From VXRJ01 sp964636705 (GTDB taxonomy: Bacteria; Acidobacteriota; Vicinamibacteria; Vicinamibacterales; UBA8438), in contig CAZWUJ010000011.1 in NCBI GenBank assembly GCA_964636705.1, positions 1-64,000 on the forward strand: a stretch of DNA of 64,000 nucleotides. The letters run 5' to 3'. Below, one piece after another: positions 51,893 to 61,191 of the stretch (its first letter is position 1; each line of letters opens with the position of its first letter). The position numbers were made by a program, and so were the translations under genes. The notes under the pieces were generated by a model. That model was not told the origin of the DNA, made no database searches, and saw only the letters and a program-made list of their open reading frames with translations.

Positions 51893-53401
51893 CTATTCGT
51901 CACGCTGCGGCCGCATCAGCGGGAAGAGGATGACGTCGCGAATAGAGGGGCTGTCGGTCAGGAGCATCACCAGCCGGTCGATGCCGATCCCCTCCCCACC
52001 GGTAGGCGGCAATCCGTACTCGAGTGCGTGGACGTAGTCGTCGTCCATTGCGTGCGCTTCCTCGTCACGGCCGCCGCCGGCGAGTCGGGCCCCCTGCTGC
52101 GCCTCGAACCGGCGGCGCTGTTCCGCCGGATCGTTCAGCTCGGAGAATGCGTTCGCGAGCTCCATGCCGCCCGCGAAGAATTCGAACCGCTCCACCGTGT
52201 CGGGATCGTCCGGGCGCTGCTTCGAAAGCGGCGACACCTCGGTCGGCAGGTCGTAGATGAACGTCGGCTGTACGAGCGACGCTTCGCACAGATGTTCGAA
52301 GATCGCCGTGGCAATCGTGCCCGCCCCGGCCTCCGCGGAGACCTCGAGACCCAGCTCCGCGGCCAGCCCCGCGCACGCCGCCCGATCGCGCAGGGCGGAC
52401 TCCGGCACGTCGCGACCGAGTTGGGCGGCGGCTGCCTCGGCCGCCGCGCCACGCAGGGTCCGGCGCGCGAACGGAGCGGACAGCCGGATCGTCCGACCGC
52501 CGAAGACGCACTCGCAGCGGCCGAGCACTTCGTCGGCGACCGTCTCGATGAGCGATTCGGTCAGCTCCATCAACGCCTCGTAGTGGCTGTAGGCCTCATA
52601 GAACTCCAGCATCGTGAACTCGGGGTTATGCCGAGTCGAAATGCCCTCGTTGCGAAAGTTGCGGTTGATCTCGTAGACCCGCTCAAATCCGCCGACGGTG
52701 AGGCGCTTCAGGTACAGCTCGGGCGCGACACGGAGATAGAGCGGCAGGTCGAGTGCATTGTGATGCGTGACGAAAGGGCGGGCGAGCGCGCCGCCGGCGA
52801 TCGGCTGCATCATAGGCGTCTCCACCTCCAGGTAGCCCCGCGCATCCATGAAGCGGCGGATTGCGGCCAGCACGCGGCCGCGCGTCTCGAAGACGCGGCG
52901 CGACTCCGGGTTGACGATGAGGTCAAGATAGCGCTGTCGGTACCGCGTCTCGACATCGGTCAACCCGTGCCACTTCTCCGGCAGCGGTTCGAAACACTTG
53001 GCAAGAAACACGATCCGGTCGGCCCACACCGTCAGCTCGTTGGTCCGCGTCCGGAACAGCCGCCCCCCCGTGGCGACGAGGTCGCCGACGTCGAGCCGGC
53101 GGAACAGGGCGAAGTCGCGTTCGCTCACGCCGTCCTTTCGGACATAGACCTGCAGCCGCGTCGCACCGTCCGACAACACGAGAAAGTTCGCCTTGCCGAA
53201 ACTGCGAATCGCCACGATGCGCCCGGCGGTTTCGGCCCCGGGCCGCAACTGTTCCAGTTCATCGCCGGTTCGGTCGCCATGCCTGGCCACAATCGTGGTG
53301 GGACCGTCGGTGCGTGGAACCCGCGCCGGGTAGGGATCGACCCCGAGGGCGCGGATCGCGTCGAAATTGGAGCGCCGCTGCTGGCGCTGTTCGTCACTCA
53401 T
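51893..53401 (-). CDS. lysS: Lysyl-tRNA synthetase (class II)
   Basis: A 502-residue class II enzyme: OB-fold anticodon domain (about 55-170), motif 1 (FMDARGYLEVETPMMQPIAG), motif 2 (INRNFRNEGISTRHNPEFTM) and motif 3 (GIGIDRLVMLLTDSPSIRDV), ending LFPLMRPQ. It charges tRNA-Lys. Its 5' end overlaps the nusB stop by 8 bp. Confidence 0.95.
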   Translation of the reverse strand: MSDEQRQQRRSNFDAIRALGVDPYPARVPRTDGPTTIVARHGDRTGDELEQLRPGAETAGRIVAIRSFGKANFLVLSDGATRLQVYVRKDGVSERDFALFRRLDVGDLVATGGRLFRTRTNELTVWADRIVFLAKCFEPLPEKWHGLTDVETRYRQRYLDLIVNPESRRVFETRGRVLAAIRRFMDARGYLEVETPMMQPIAGGALARPFVTHHNALDLPLYLRVAPELYLKRLTVGGFERVYEINRNFRNEGISTRHNPEFTMLEFYEAYSHYEALMELTESLIETVADEVLGRCECVFGGRTIRLSAPFARRTLRGAAAEAAAAQLGRDVPESALRDRAACAGLAAELGLEVSAEAGAGTIATAIFEHLCEASLVQPTFIYDLPTEVSPLSKQRPDDPDTVERFEFFAGGMELANAFSELNDPAEQRRRFEAQQGARLAGGGRDEEAHAMDDDYVHALEYGLPPTGGEGIGIDRLVMLLTDSPSIRDVILFPLMRPQRDE

Positions 53402-53861
53402 TGCCCGAACCGTCCTTCGCCGGGGCGGGGTCGAGTGTCTGGCGCCGAACTGCGTCCAGCACGCCGTTGATGAACCCGACCGCTCCCTCGCCGCTGAAGG
53501 TCTTCGCCAGCTCCAGCGCTTCGTCGATGGCGATCGCCGCCGGCATGCGTTCCACCAGCATCTCGTAGATCGCCATCCGCATGATCAGCCGATCGATCAA
53601 AGCCATCCGCTCCGGCCGCCAATTCTCGGCATGGCTCTCAATCAGCGGATCTATCGTCGGCAACGCCGCCAGCGTGCCACGCGCCAGCCGCAGGGCGCCC
53701 GCCTGCCGCGCTTCCGGCGCCGGATGGGTCAACCAGAACAACGCCAGCGCATCGTCCGCTTCGTCGATCCCGATCTCGGCCACCTGCCACTGGTAGAGCA
53801 ACTGCAGCGCCGTCTCGCGGGTCCGGTGGCGTTCGCGCCGGCTTTGCGCCCGTGAAGTCAC
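53394..53861 (-). CDS. nusB: Transcription antitermination factor NusB
   Basis: A 155-residue all-helical factor for rRNA antitermination with NusE. HRTRETALQLLYQWQVAEIG at the start, YEMLVERMPAAIAIDEALEL in the core and AKTFSGEGAVGFINGVLDAV near the end match NusB. GTG at 53861 overlaps the ribH stop by 4 bp (GTGA); GTG 53864 is possible. Confidence 0.93.
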   Translation of the reverse strand: MTSRAQSRRERHRTRETALQLLYQWQVAEIGIDEADDALALFWLTHPAPEARQAGALRLARGTLAALPTIDPLIESHAENWRPERMALIDRLIMRMAIYEMLVERMPAAIAIDEALELAKTFSGEGAVGFINGVLDAVRRQTLDPAPAKDGSGNE

Positions 53862-54334
53862 CACAGCAGTTGGCGCTGCACGTTCGCCAACTGCACGGCC
53901 GCCAGCGCCGCCTCGCGTCCCTTGTTGCCGTCGCCCTGCGATCGCACTTCCGCCTCCGCCATTGTGTTGGTGGTGAGGACACCGAACGTGATCGGGACGT
54001 TGGTCGCCTGCGATGCCACCGCAACGGCGTGCGAGACCGCCGACGCCAGGACATCGAAGTGCGGAGTCTCGCCCCGAACGATGCAACCGAGGCAGACCAC
54101 CGCATCGAACCGGCCGCTCGCCGCCGCGCAACGCGCCGCGAATGGGATCTCGAACGCGCCGGGCGCGTCGATAACCGTCACGGAGCCGGCCGTATCGGCG
54201 CCCGCCTCGCCCAGCGCTGCGATCGCGCCGTCCCGCAACGCGCCGGTAACCGCACCGTGATAGGCGGAGACGACCAGCGCGATCCGCAATCCGGACGCGT
54301 CGGCCGCTCCCTCGATGACCGGCGTGTCCTTCAT
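53858..54334 (-). CDS. ribH: 6,7-dimethyl-8-ribityllumazine synthase
   Basis: A 158-residue penultimate riboflavin enzyme. IDAPGAFEIPFAARCAAASG, VCLGCIVRGETPHFDVLASA (with catalytic His), ITFGVLTTNTMAEAEVRSQ and NKGREAALAAVQLANV are the family motifs. It is translationally coupled to nusB, a common arrangement, and separate from ribD-ribE-ribBA 23 kb away. Confidence 0.95.
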   Translation of the reverse strand: MKDTPVIEGAADASGLRIALVVSAYHGAVTGALRDGAIAALGEAGADTAGSVTVIDAPGAFEIPFAARCAAASGRFDAVVCLGCIVRGETPHFDVLASAVSHAVAVASQATNVPITFGVLTTNTMAEAEVRSQGDGNKGREAALAAVQLANVQRQLLW

Positions 54335-55131
54335 GACCCCTTGAAATTCGCGGGCCGCTTCTCGAGGAACGCGCTGGTGCCCTCGCGCCAGTCGCCTGTG
54401 GCGGCCGCGAGGCCGAACAACGAAGCCTCGTGAGCGCAACCGTCGACCAGCGTCATGCCGAGACCCTGCTCCACCGCGTCGAGAATGTAACCGGCGGCGA
54501 CCGGCGCCCGCTGCGCGATGGTCTCGGCCAGCGCCCGGGCCTCGTCCAGCAGATCCCCCGCCCGCACGACGCGGTTGACCAGGCCAATCCGGTGCGCCTC
54601 GGTGGCGTCGATGGGATCGCCGGTGAGCATCAACTCCAGAGCGCGCCCCCGTCCCACAAGGCGGGCCAGTCGCTGCGTGCCGCCGTAGCCTGGTATCAGC
54701 CCCAGCTTGATCTCCGGCTGTCCCAACTTCGCAGTGTCCGCGGCAATCCGAATGGTGCAGGCCATCGCCAGCTCGCAGCCGCCGCCGAGGGCAAAACCGT
54801 TGATGGCGGCAATGACCGGCTTCCCCATCTGTTCGATGGCATGGCAGAGTGACTGTCCGCGGCGCGCGAGCGCTTCCGCCTCGACCGGCGTGAGAGGCGC
54901 GAGCTCCCGGATGTCCGCTCCGGCGATGAATGCCCGATCACCCGCGCCGGTCAGGATGACGACCCGAACCGCGGCATCGTGCGCCAGCTCGTCGAGCACG
55001 GCGCGCAGCGCCGCAACCGTGGCGACGTTCAGCGCATTCAACACCTTGGGCCGCGTGACGGTTACGGTGGCGATCGCCCCGTCGCGCTCGACAGCGAGGT
55101 CTTGCGAGCGGTTCGAACTCTGAGGACTCAT
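54331..55131 (-). CDS. Enoyl-CoA hydratase/isomerase (crotonase)
   Basis: A 266-residue crotonase. The oxyanion loop is AFIAGADIRELAPLTPVEAE. ALGGGCELAMACTIRIAA and GQPEIKLGLIPGYGGTQRLA carry both catalytic Glu residues. It probably hydrates short enoyl-CoAs in fatty-acid or amino-acid breakdown. It overlaps ribH and the VanZ-like gene by 4 bp. Confidence 0.88.
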   Translation of the reverse strand: MSPQSSNRSQDLAVERDGAIATVTVTRPKVLNALNVATVAALRAVLDELAHDAAVRVVILTGAGDRAFIAGADIRELAPLTPVEAEALARRGQSLCHAIEQMGKPVIAAINGFALGGGCELAMACTIRIAADTAKLGQPEIKLGLIPGYGGTQRLARLVGRGRALELMLTGDPIDATEAHRIGLVNRVVRAGDLLDEARALAETIAQRAPVAAGYILDAVEQGLGMTLVDGCAHEASLFGLAAATGDWREGTSAFLEKRPANFKGS

Positions 55132-55547
55132 GGGAGGTGCGGAAACCGGCCGCGCCGGCCGGCCAACACTATACTCCAGACCCAGGCGCCGCCCGCCCCC
55201 GCAACCCCGCCCGCGAGGTCCGAGGCAACGTCGACAAACGACGGCGTCCGCCCCGGCACGAACGCCTGGTGGTACTCATCCGTCATTCCGTAGGCCGCCG
55301 ACACAAGCACGGCTACGAGGACCTGGGTGAGAGTCACACGGCGCCGCCAGACACCTCGCTGCAGGCCATGCAGGACCGCAACGCTCAGCAGCGCGTAGAC
55401 GCCCATGTGAGCGAAGTAGTCAGGCACGCTGCCGATGAGGGGCGGCGCGGACGTGTGTGACGCGGTGAATATCGCCCCGCTCACGGCCAGCGCCGGTCCC
55501 CAGACCCGGAGCGCATGTCCGATGCGCCGAGAGAGCGACGCGCTCAC
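55128..55547 (-). CDS. VanZ-like membrane protein
   Basis: A 139-residue protein with about four helices. DYFAHMGVYALLSVAVLHGL and AAYGMTDEYHQAFVPGRTPS, then FVDVASDLAGGVAG, are the VanZ-family motifs. The original VanZ gives low-level teicoplanin resistance; most relatives are uncharacterised. Confidence 0.85.
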   Translation of the reverse strand: MSASLSRRIGHALRVWGPALAVSGAIFTASHTSAPPLIGSVPDYFAHMGVYALLSVAVLHGLQRGVWRRRVTLTQVLVAVLVSAAYGMTDEYHQAFVPGRTPSFVDVASDLAGGVAGAGGAWVWSIVLAGRRGRFPHLP

Positions 55548-55717
55548 AGCGGAAAGGGATACATCAGCCAGCCGAACACCATGGCGGCAAGCACGAACGT
55601 AGCGAAGAGCAGCCCCCCATAACGTGCCTGCTCGCGCGGTTCGTCCCGCATCAGCACCGCGAAGACGAGCGAAACGAACGCGGCGAAGACGATCAGCAGC
55701 AGGACGTGGCTCGCCAT
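55544..55717 (-). CDS. Small two-helix membrane protein
   Basis: A 57-residue protein starting MASHVLLLIVFAAFVSLVFA. It has two hydrophobic helices separated by MRDEPREQARYG and ends GWLMYPFPL. No known family is recognised. It overlaps the VanZ-like gene by 4 bp and follows the next upstream gene by 4 bp, so it is clearly in the operon. Confidence 0.65.
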   Translation of the reverse strand: MASHVLLLIVFAAFVSLVFAVLMRDEPREQARYGGLLFATFVLAAMVFGWLMYPFPL

Positions 55718-55721
55718 CACG

Positions 55722-56111
55722 CTACTTTCTCCCGCGGGCGATGTCGAATGCGTCAAGCACGACCAGAACGTTCAGCAGGCCGGCCACGACCAGAAAGGTG
55801 TTCCCGTACTCGTACGTGGCTGCCGCCACGCGCCCGTCGCCCAGTCCCGCCGCCGTCGCCACCAGGTACGGCACGCCAATCCCGAGGTCGGCCAACCCTT
55901 GCAACGCCACCAGCGGGCGGGACGGATCGACCGGATACAGTTCCCCCTCCAGTCCCAGGCCGATCGCGAACATCAGGGGCAGCGCCACCAGGAAGACGAC
56001 ACCCTTCACCGTCCGCCCCTGCCACAGATGGCCCGCCCCCGGTACTGCCCACGCGACCAGGCAGACCAGCGCCGCCACCGGCGCATCGCTCCGCGGAGGT
56101 CGTTGTGCCAT
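55722..56111 (-). CDS. Small polytopic membrane protein, DUF6677-like
   Basis: A 129-residue protein with three to four helices. PVAALVCLVAWAVPGAGHLW followed by QGRTVKGVVFLVAL resembles TM2/DUF6677 proteins ('PGaGHlyqGr..kg'). YLVATAAGLGDGRVAAATYE and YGNTFLVVAGLLNVLVVLDA follow. Function unknown. It lies 8 bp after the DUF2085 gene. Confidence 0.65.
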   Translation of the reverse strand: MAQRPPRSDAPVAALVCLVAWAVPGAGHLWQGRTVKGVVFLVALPLMFAIGLGLEGELYPVDPSRPLVALQGLADLGIGVPYLVATAAGLGDGRVAAATYEYGNTFLVVAGLLNVLVVLDAFDIARGRK

Positions 56112-56119
56112 GCGGAAGA

Positions 56120-56581
56120 TTAAACCACTCCTCGAGCGGCGCTCGTGACGAACCAGGCCACGGATGCACCCAGGGGAAGGGCCGCGGCAAACCGGATCAC
56201 ATTGCCCGGGTCCCATATGCCCACGGCCTCCAGCAGAAAGGTTGCCGCGGTCGGGACGGCCGTCGCCGCAATCACCCTTCGTGTCCGTCGCACGCCGGCC
56301 GGCCATGGCAGGAACAGCAGCCCCCCCAGCGCGCCGCCGTACAACCCGGCGCAACGGGCGCAGACCGGCAACTTGCGGCCCCACGGGTGGAACGACCGTG
56401 CCGGCAACTGATGACAGATCAGGCTCGCGGCAACATACGTGCCGGTCGCGGCGATCGCCACGCCGGCGGCCGGCTCCGGATGGGCAAGCACGTACGGCGC
56501 GGCAACCAGCACAACCGCCCACGCGGCCACCCCGGTGACCACGAGCGCCGGCAGTAGCCTGGAAAGACCCTCAGACCGCAT
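56120..56581 (-). CDS. DUF2085 membrane protein
   Basis: A 153-residue protein of four helices. YVAASLICHQLPARSFHPWG and RKLPVCARCAGLYGGALGGL are the DUF2085 signature, with a conserved CHQ and CARC that could bind metal. Role unknown. It overlaps the kinase stop by 11 bp. Confidence 0.82.
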   Translation of the reverse strand: MRSEGLSRLLPALVVTGVAAWAVVLVAAPYVLAHPEPAAGVAIAATGTYVAASLICHQLPARSFHPWGRKLPVCARCAGLYGGALGGLLFLPWPAGVRRTRRVIAATAVPTAATFLLEAVGIWDPGNVIRFAAALPLGASVAWFVTSAARGVV

Positions 56582-57485
56582 CGAAGTGGGTCAGGCGCTT
56601 GAACGCGCCCAGACGGAAGCGGATATCGTCACCGGTCAATGCGAGGAGGCGCCGCAGGCCGAAGTCCTCGACGGTGAGCGACGCGAGCGCGCTGCCGCAA
56701 ATCACCGCGCGCGTCACCGCGGCGTCCGACCAGTCGCCTGCCGCCGCCAGGTGGCCCACAAAACCGCCGGCGAAGGTGTCGCCCGCGCCGGTCGGGTCGT
56801 ACACCTCCTCGAGAGGCAGCCCCGGTGTGGCGAAGAACCCATCGTCACGCGTCATCAGCACCCCATGCTCGCCCCGCTTGATGACGACGCGGGTGGGCCC
56901 CATCGCGCGGATCGCGCGCGCCGCCTTCACCAGGTTCGCCTCACCGCTCAGTTGGCGCGCCTCCTCGTCGTTGATCACCGCCGCGTCCACGCGCCGCAAA
57001 ACCGCTCGCAACTCGTCCGGAGTCCCTTCGATCCAGTAGTTCATCGTGTCCATCGCGACGAACTCGGGGGCGTCGATCTGATCGAGCACCTCAAGCTGGA
57101 GCGCGGGGTGGATGTTGGCGAGAAAGACGATCGGACTCGACCGGTAGGCGGCCGGAATGTGCGGCCGGAAGTTGCTGAAGACGTTCAGTTGCGTGTAGAT
57201 CGTCTCGCGGCTGTTCAAATCGAGGCCGTACTCCCCTTTCCAGCGGAATGTTTTCCCCGGCACCCGCTGCAGTCCGGCGACATCAATCGGGCGTCCGTCG
57301 AAGACCCGCATCTGTTCGTCGCTGAAGTCCTCCCCCACCACCGCGACGAGACGGACGTCGGTGAAGTACGACGCGGCAACGCTGAAATAGGTGGCCGCCC
57401 CACCCACGATACGCGACGCCTCGCCGAACGGAGTAGTGACCGAATCGAAAGCGACGGACCCGACGGTTAGAACCGGCTGCCCCAT
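56571..57485 (-). CDS. PfkB-family carbohydrate/nucleoside kinase
   Basis: A 304-residue ribokinase-fold enzyme. TVGSVAFDSVTTPFGEASRI and VGGAATYFSVAASYF open it; VVIKRGEHGVLM and DPTGAGDTFAGGFVGHLAAA (catalytic Asp in GAGD) close it. Position directly after mtnP, with a 1-bp TGATG overlap, suggests a substrate linked to nucleoside or methylthio-sugar salvage; this is inference. Confidence 0.85.
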   Translation of the reverse strand: MGQPVLTVGSVAFDSVTTPFGEASRIVGGAATYFSVAASYFTDVRLVAVVGEDFSDEQMRVFDGRPIDVAGLQRVPGKTFRWKGEYGLDLNSRETIYTQLNVFSNFRPHIPAAYRSSPIVFLANIHPALQLEVLDQIDAPEFVAMDTMNYWIEGTPDELRAVLRRVDAAVINDEEARQLSGEANLVKAARAIRAMGPTRVVIKRGEHGVLMTRDDGFFATPGLPLEEVYDPTGAGDTFAGGFVGHLAAAGDWSDAAVTRAVICGSALASLTVEDFGLRRLLALTGDDIRFRLGAFKRLTHFDAV

Positions 57486-58357
57486 CAGACGTACTTCCCG
57501 ATTATCGGCGCGAGCGCATCCCGTGTTCCGGTCGGGATCGCGTCGGGACGGGTGATGATGGCATTGCGGAGAGCGCTCGCGCAGGAACAGTGCCGTTCGA
57601 TCGGCAGGCGCGCTGTCAGGTTCCCGATCGCGCGCTGGGCCATGGCGGCGTTCGCCTGGAGAATCTCGATGATCATCTCGACCGTGACCTGATCGTGCTC
57701 CGGGTGCCAGCAGTCGTAGTCCGTTACCAGCGCCATCGTGGCGAAGCAGATCTCCGCCTCGCGCGCCAGCTTCGCCTCCTGCAGATTGGTCATGCCGATG
57801 ATGTCCATGTTCCACGAGCGGTAGAGATTCGACTCGGCCAGGGTCGAGAACTGCGGTCCTTCCATGCAGACATACGTCCCGCCACGATGCACGTTCGCCC
57901 CGGCCGCTTCCGCCGCGTCGGCCACAAGCGCGCTGAGGCCCGGGCACACCGGGTGCGCCAGCGAGACATGCCCGACGATGCCGTTGCCGAAAAAGGTGCC
58001 GATCCGGCCGCTGGTCCGATCGAGGAACTGATCCGGCACGACAACATCCCGCGGCGGGTACCGTTCCTGCAGGCTGCCGACGGCGCTGGCCGAGATGATC
58101 CACTCGACGCCGAGCATCTTGAGGGCGCAGATGTTCGCGCGGAAATTGAGCTCGGACGGCATCAGGCGGTGGCCGGCTCCATGTCGCGCGAGGAACGCCA
58201 CGCGTCGTCCGGCAAGCGTCCCGATCACGAACGGCGCGGACGGATCGCCGAAGGGTGTCTCTATCACCCGCTGCTCGCGGTCGGCCAGGGCGGCCATGTC
58301 GTATAGGCCGCTCCCTCCGATCACGCCGATCCGGACAGGTTCACCCGACGCCGTCAT
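57485..58357 (-). CDS. mtnP: S-methyl-5'-thioadenosine phosphorylase
   Basis: A 290-residue phosphorylase cleaving MTA to adenine and MTR-1-P. IGVIGGSGLYDMAALADREQ, FLARHGAGHRLMPSELNFRA, GTYVCMEGPQFSTLAESNLY and IGMTNLQEAKLAREAEICFA match MtnP. It overlaps mce by 4 bp. MtnA and other methionine-salvage genes are not here. Confidence 0.92.
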   Translation of the reverse strand: MTASGEPVRIGVIGGSGLYDMAALADREQRVIETPFGDPSAPFVIGTLAGRRVAFLARHGAGHRLMPSELNFRANICALKMLGVEWIISASAVGSLQERYPPRDVVVPDQFLDRTSGRIGTFFGNGIVGHVSLAHPVCPGLSALVADAAEAAGANVHRGGTYVCMEGPQFSTLAESNLYRSWNMDIIGMTNLQEAKLAREAEICFATMALVTDYDCWHPEHDQVTVEMIIEILQANAAMAQRAIGNLTARLPIERHCSCASALRNAIITRPDAIPTGTRDALAPIIGKYV

Positions 58358-58776
58358 GACGTCTCTCCACTCGCCGGCTGTTCCTGTTTCAACTCGACGA
58401 GCACTCCATGCGCGCTCGACGGATGGACGAAGGCAACCAGAGCCCCCTCCGCTCCGTCCCGCGGGGTCTCGTCGATGAGGCGAACCCCCTGCGCGCGGAG
58501 GCGGCCGAGGGCGGCCGCGATGTCGTCGACGCGGAGCGTGATGTGGTGGAGTCCCGGGCCGCGACGGCCGATGAAGCGCCCGATCGGCGAGTCGTCCGAT
58601 GTCGCCTCGAGCAGCTCGAGCGATGCGGAGCCGACCCTGAGGAAGTGCGCGCGGACCCCCTGCTGCGGCACGTCTTCGGTCTCATCGACGTCGAGGCCGA
58701 GCGCGGCCCGATAGAACGCCAGCGCGGCATCGATGTCGCCAACGGCAATTCCGATGTGATCCAGTTCCATCTTCAT
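58354..58776 (-). CDS. mce: Methylmalonyl-CoA epimerase
   Basis: A 140-residue glyoxalase-fold enzyme. MELDHIGIAVGDIDAALAFY contains the metal His, GLHHITLRVDDIAAALGRL the second, and VLVELKQEQ the terminal Glu. It interconverts R- and S-methylmalonyl-CoA. Found with meaB and an acyl-CoA dehydrogenase, as in propionate and branched-chain breakdown. Confidence 0.92.
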   Translation of the reverse strand: MKMELDHIGIAVGDIDAALAFYRAALGLDVDETEDVPQQGVRAHFLRVGSASLELLEATSDDSPIGRFIGRRGPGLHHITLRVDDIAAALGRLRAQGVRLIDETPRDGAEGALVAFVHPSSAHGVLVELKQEQPASGETS

Positions 58777-58818
58777 CCGTTCGTCCTCTCGTGGTTCCGG
58801 AGGGCGGCTCTGCCGGCT

Positions 58819-59826
58819 TCAAACATCGCCGCTCCGGCCCGGCGGTCCGACGACCTGCTGCATCAACCGTTGTGCCGCCGTGTACGGATCGATTGCACGG
58901 CCGGCGACAGAATCCACCAGCGCGTCGATGCCATCGCTCGCCGCAATCGCATTGGCGACACGCTCCGCGACGAGCGCATCCAGCCGCGCTCGGGCCCGGC
59001 TCCGCGTGCGCTCCCCACCATGCCGACCCTGCGAGACGAAACGTGCGACCGCTTCGGCCAGGTCTTCAACACCTTCGCCGGTGGCGGCAGCGGTCCGTAC
59101 AACCTCCGGCTGGGACTCGTTCATCCTCCCGTCGCGCAAAGCCAGCATGCCCTTGATATCGGCCGCGACGCGTTCGGCGCCTTCCCGGTCCGCCTTGTTG
59201 ACGACGAAGACGTCGGCGATCTCCATGATGCCCGCCTTGAGCGCCTGCACGTCGTCTCCGCCTCCTGGGGCAATCACCACCAGGCAAACATCGGCCGTTC
59301 GCGAAATGTCAACCTCCGCCTGCCCGACGCCGACCGTCTCGATGAGCACAACGTCGCAGCCCGCCGCATCCAGCACCACCAGCGCATCGTACGTGGCGCG
59401 CGCCAGTCCACCCAACTGGCCACGTGTCGCCATGCTGCGCACGAAGACGCCGTCGTCACCGACGTGGCTCTGCATGCGGATGCGGTCGCCCAGGATCGCG
59501 CCGCCGCTGAACGGGCTGGTCGGATCGATGGCGAGCACGCCGACCGTCCGGCCCTCGGCGCGCCAGACCGCCGTCAACCGATCCGCCAGCGTGCTCTTGC
59601 CGACGCCTGGCGCTCCCGTCAGTCCCACGACCAGGGCGTTTCCCGTCCGGGGAAACAGTGCGCCGACAACCGCCGCCGACTCCGGCGCCTCCCGTTCGAC
59701 GACCGAAATCGCGCGCGCCACCGCGCGGCGGTTGCCCGAGACAACTGCGGCGGCCAACTCCGCCGGCGTCTCCGGGCCAGCGCGCGAAGCGGCGAAACGG
59801 GAGGGGGACGCGGCAGTGTTCGTCAC
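58819..59826 (-). CDS. meaB: Methylmalonyl-CoA mutase GTPase chaperone MeaB
   Basis: A 335-residue G3E GTPase protecting B12-dependent mutase. LTGAPGVGKSTLADRLTAVW (P-loop), LAIDPTSPFSGGAILGDRIR, LIETVGVGQAEVDISRTADV and VFVVNKADREGAERVAADIK are diagnostic. GTG at 59826 overlaps the dehydrogenase stop by 4 bp. The mutase subunits are not in this window. Confidence 0.92.
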   Translation of the reverse strand: MTNTAASPSRFAASRAGPETPAELAAAVVSGNRRAVARAISVVEREAPESAAVVGALFPRTGNALVVGLTGAPGVGKSTLADRLTAVWRAEGRTVGVLAIDPTSPFSGGAILGDRIRMQSHVGDDGVFVRSMATRGQLGGLARATYDALVVLDAAGCDVVLIETVGVGQAEVDISRTADVCLVVIAPGGGDDVQALKAGIMEIADVFVVNKADREGAERVAADIKGMLALRDGRMNESQPEVVRTAAATGEGVEDLAEAVARFVSQGRHGGERTRSRARARLDALVAERVANAIAASDGIDALVDSVAGRAIDPYTAAQRLMQQVVGPPGRSGDV

Positions 59827-60962
59827 GAGAGGTAGTGTCGGGCAATGACCAGCCGCTGAATCTCGCTCGTCCCTTCTCCGATCGTGAGCAATTTCACGTC
59901 GCGGAAGAACTTCTCGGCCGGATAGTCGCGGACGAAGCCGTAGCCGCCATGGATCTGGACGCACTCCTCCGCCGCGCGGACCGCCGTCTCACTGGAATGC
60001 AGCTTCGCGATCGATGATTCACGTGTCGTGGGACGCCCCTGATCCTGCTCGTAGGCCGCGCGGTAGGTGAGCAGCCGGGAAGCGTCGATCGCGGTCGCGA
60101 GATCCGCGAGCTTCCACTGAATCGCCTGAAACGCTGTGAGCGGCCGGCCGAACTGCCGGCGCTGCTTCGCATGGCGCCGAGCCGCTTCGAACGCGCCCTG
60201 CGCCAGACCAACGGCCAGAGCCGCAATCCCGATGCGCCCCGCGTCCAGAACCTGCATCGCATTGACGAAACCGTAGCCCTCACGGCCGAGGAGGCATTCT
60301 CCCGGGACGCGGCAGTCGTCGAGGCGGGTCTCGGCAGTCGTGCTGGCACGCATGCCGAGCTTCTGCTCCTTCCGTCCCGCCGATAGGCCAGGAGTATCCG
60401 CTTCGACCGCGAAAGCGGAGATCCCTCGCTGGCCCTTGGACGGATCCGTCACCGCCATCACCACCGTCACTCCGGCAACGCCGGCATGGGTCGTGAACGA
60501 CTTCGTGCCGTTCAGCACCCACCCATCGCCATCGCGGGCGGCGCGGGCCCGGAGGGCCGCGGCGTCGCTGCCGGCCTCCGGTTCGGTCAGAGCCCAGGCG
60601 CCGAGCATCTCGCCGCGCGCGAGAGGACCGAGCCATCGCTCGCGTTGCGCATCGGATGCGAACCTGGCGATATGGGATGCCGCAAGACCGTTGTGCGCGG
60701 CAACCATGAGAGCGACCGCCGGATCGACGCGGGCCAGTTCCTCGATGGTGATGCAGTACTCGACGGCGGAGAGCTCCGCGCCACCGTAGTGCTCCGGGAA
60801 CTGCATGCCGAAGAGGCCGAGGGCGGCGAGTTTGGGCTGCAGGTCCGGCCCGAACGCCTCGGCCTCGTCCCACTCCCTGACGTGCGGCGCGATCTCCTGC
60901 TCGGCAAACTCCCGGATCGACCGGCGGGTGATCCGTTCCGCCTCTGTCGGTCGGAAGTCCAT
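59823..60962 (-). CDS. Acyl-CoA dehydrogenase
   Basis: A 379-residue FAD flavoprotein. FPEHYGGAELSAVEYCITIE, AWALTEPEAGSDAAALRARA and NGTKSFTTHAGVAGVTVVM are the FAD/substrate motifs; YPAEKFFRDVKLLTIGEGTS holds the catalytic Glu region, followed by EIQRLVIARHYL. Length and motif fit short- or branched-chain acyl-CoA dehydrogenases. Coupled to meaB. Confidence 0.9.
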   Translation of the reverse strand: MDFRPTEAERITRRSIREFAEQEIAPHVREWDEAEAFGPDLQPKLAALGLFGMQFPEHYGGAELSAVEYCITIEELARVDPAVALMVAAHNGLAASHIARFASDAQRERWLGPLARGEMLGAWALTEPEAGSDAAALRARAARDGDGWVLNGTKSFTTHAGVAGVTVVMAVTDPSKGQRGISAFAVEADTPGLSAGRKEQKLGMRASTTAETRLDDCRVPGECLLGREGYGFVNAMQVLDAGRIGIAALAVGLAQGAFEAARRHAKQRRQFGRPLTAFQAIQWKLADLATAIDASRLLTYRAAYEQDQGRPTTRESSIAKLHSSETAVRAAEECVQIHGGYGFVRDYPAEKFFRDVKLLTIGEGTSEIQRLVIARHYLS

Positions 60963-61105
60963 CAGGTTGCCGCGCGCCCTTCCGGGCGCGCTGGCGAGTT
61001 GCCAGCCACCGGTCTACGCCAGAATGCCGTCGACCACGGCGCCGTGGACGTCGAAACCCGGCGGAAGCGCCACAACGCGCCCCAGCAACGCGAACATCAC
61101 GAACA

Positions 61106-61182
61106 TGGTCGGGATGACTGGATTCGAACCAGCGACCCCCTGACCCCCAGTCAGGTGCGCTACCAGGCTGCGCCACATCCCG
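61106..61182 (-). tRNA. tRNA-Pro(GGG)
   Basis: Cloverleaf on the minus strand: acceptor CGGGATG pairing with CATCCCG, D arm GCGCAGCCTGGTAGCGC, anticodon stem CCTGA/TCAGG with loop CTGGGGG (anticodon GGG), T arm CTGG-TTCGAAT-CCAG. A encoded discriminator plus CCA (61106-61109) follows. Lies between the dehydrogenase and the MerR gene. Confidence 0.93.
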
Positions 61183-61191
61183 AAAAACTCA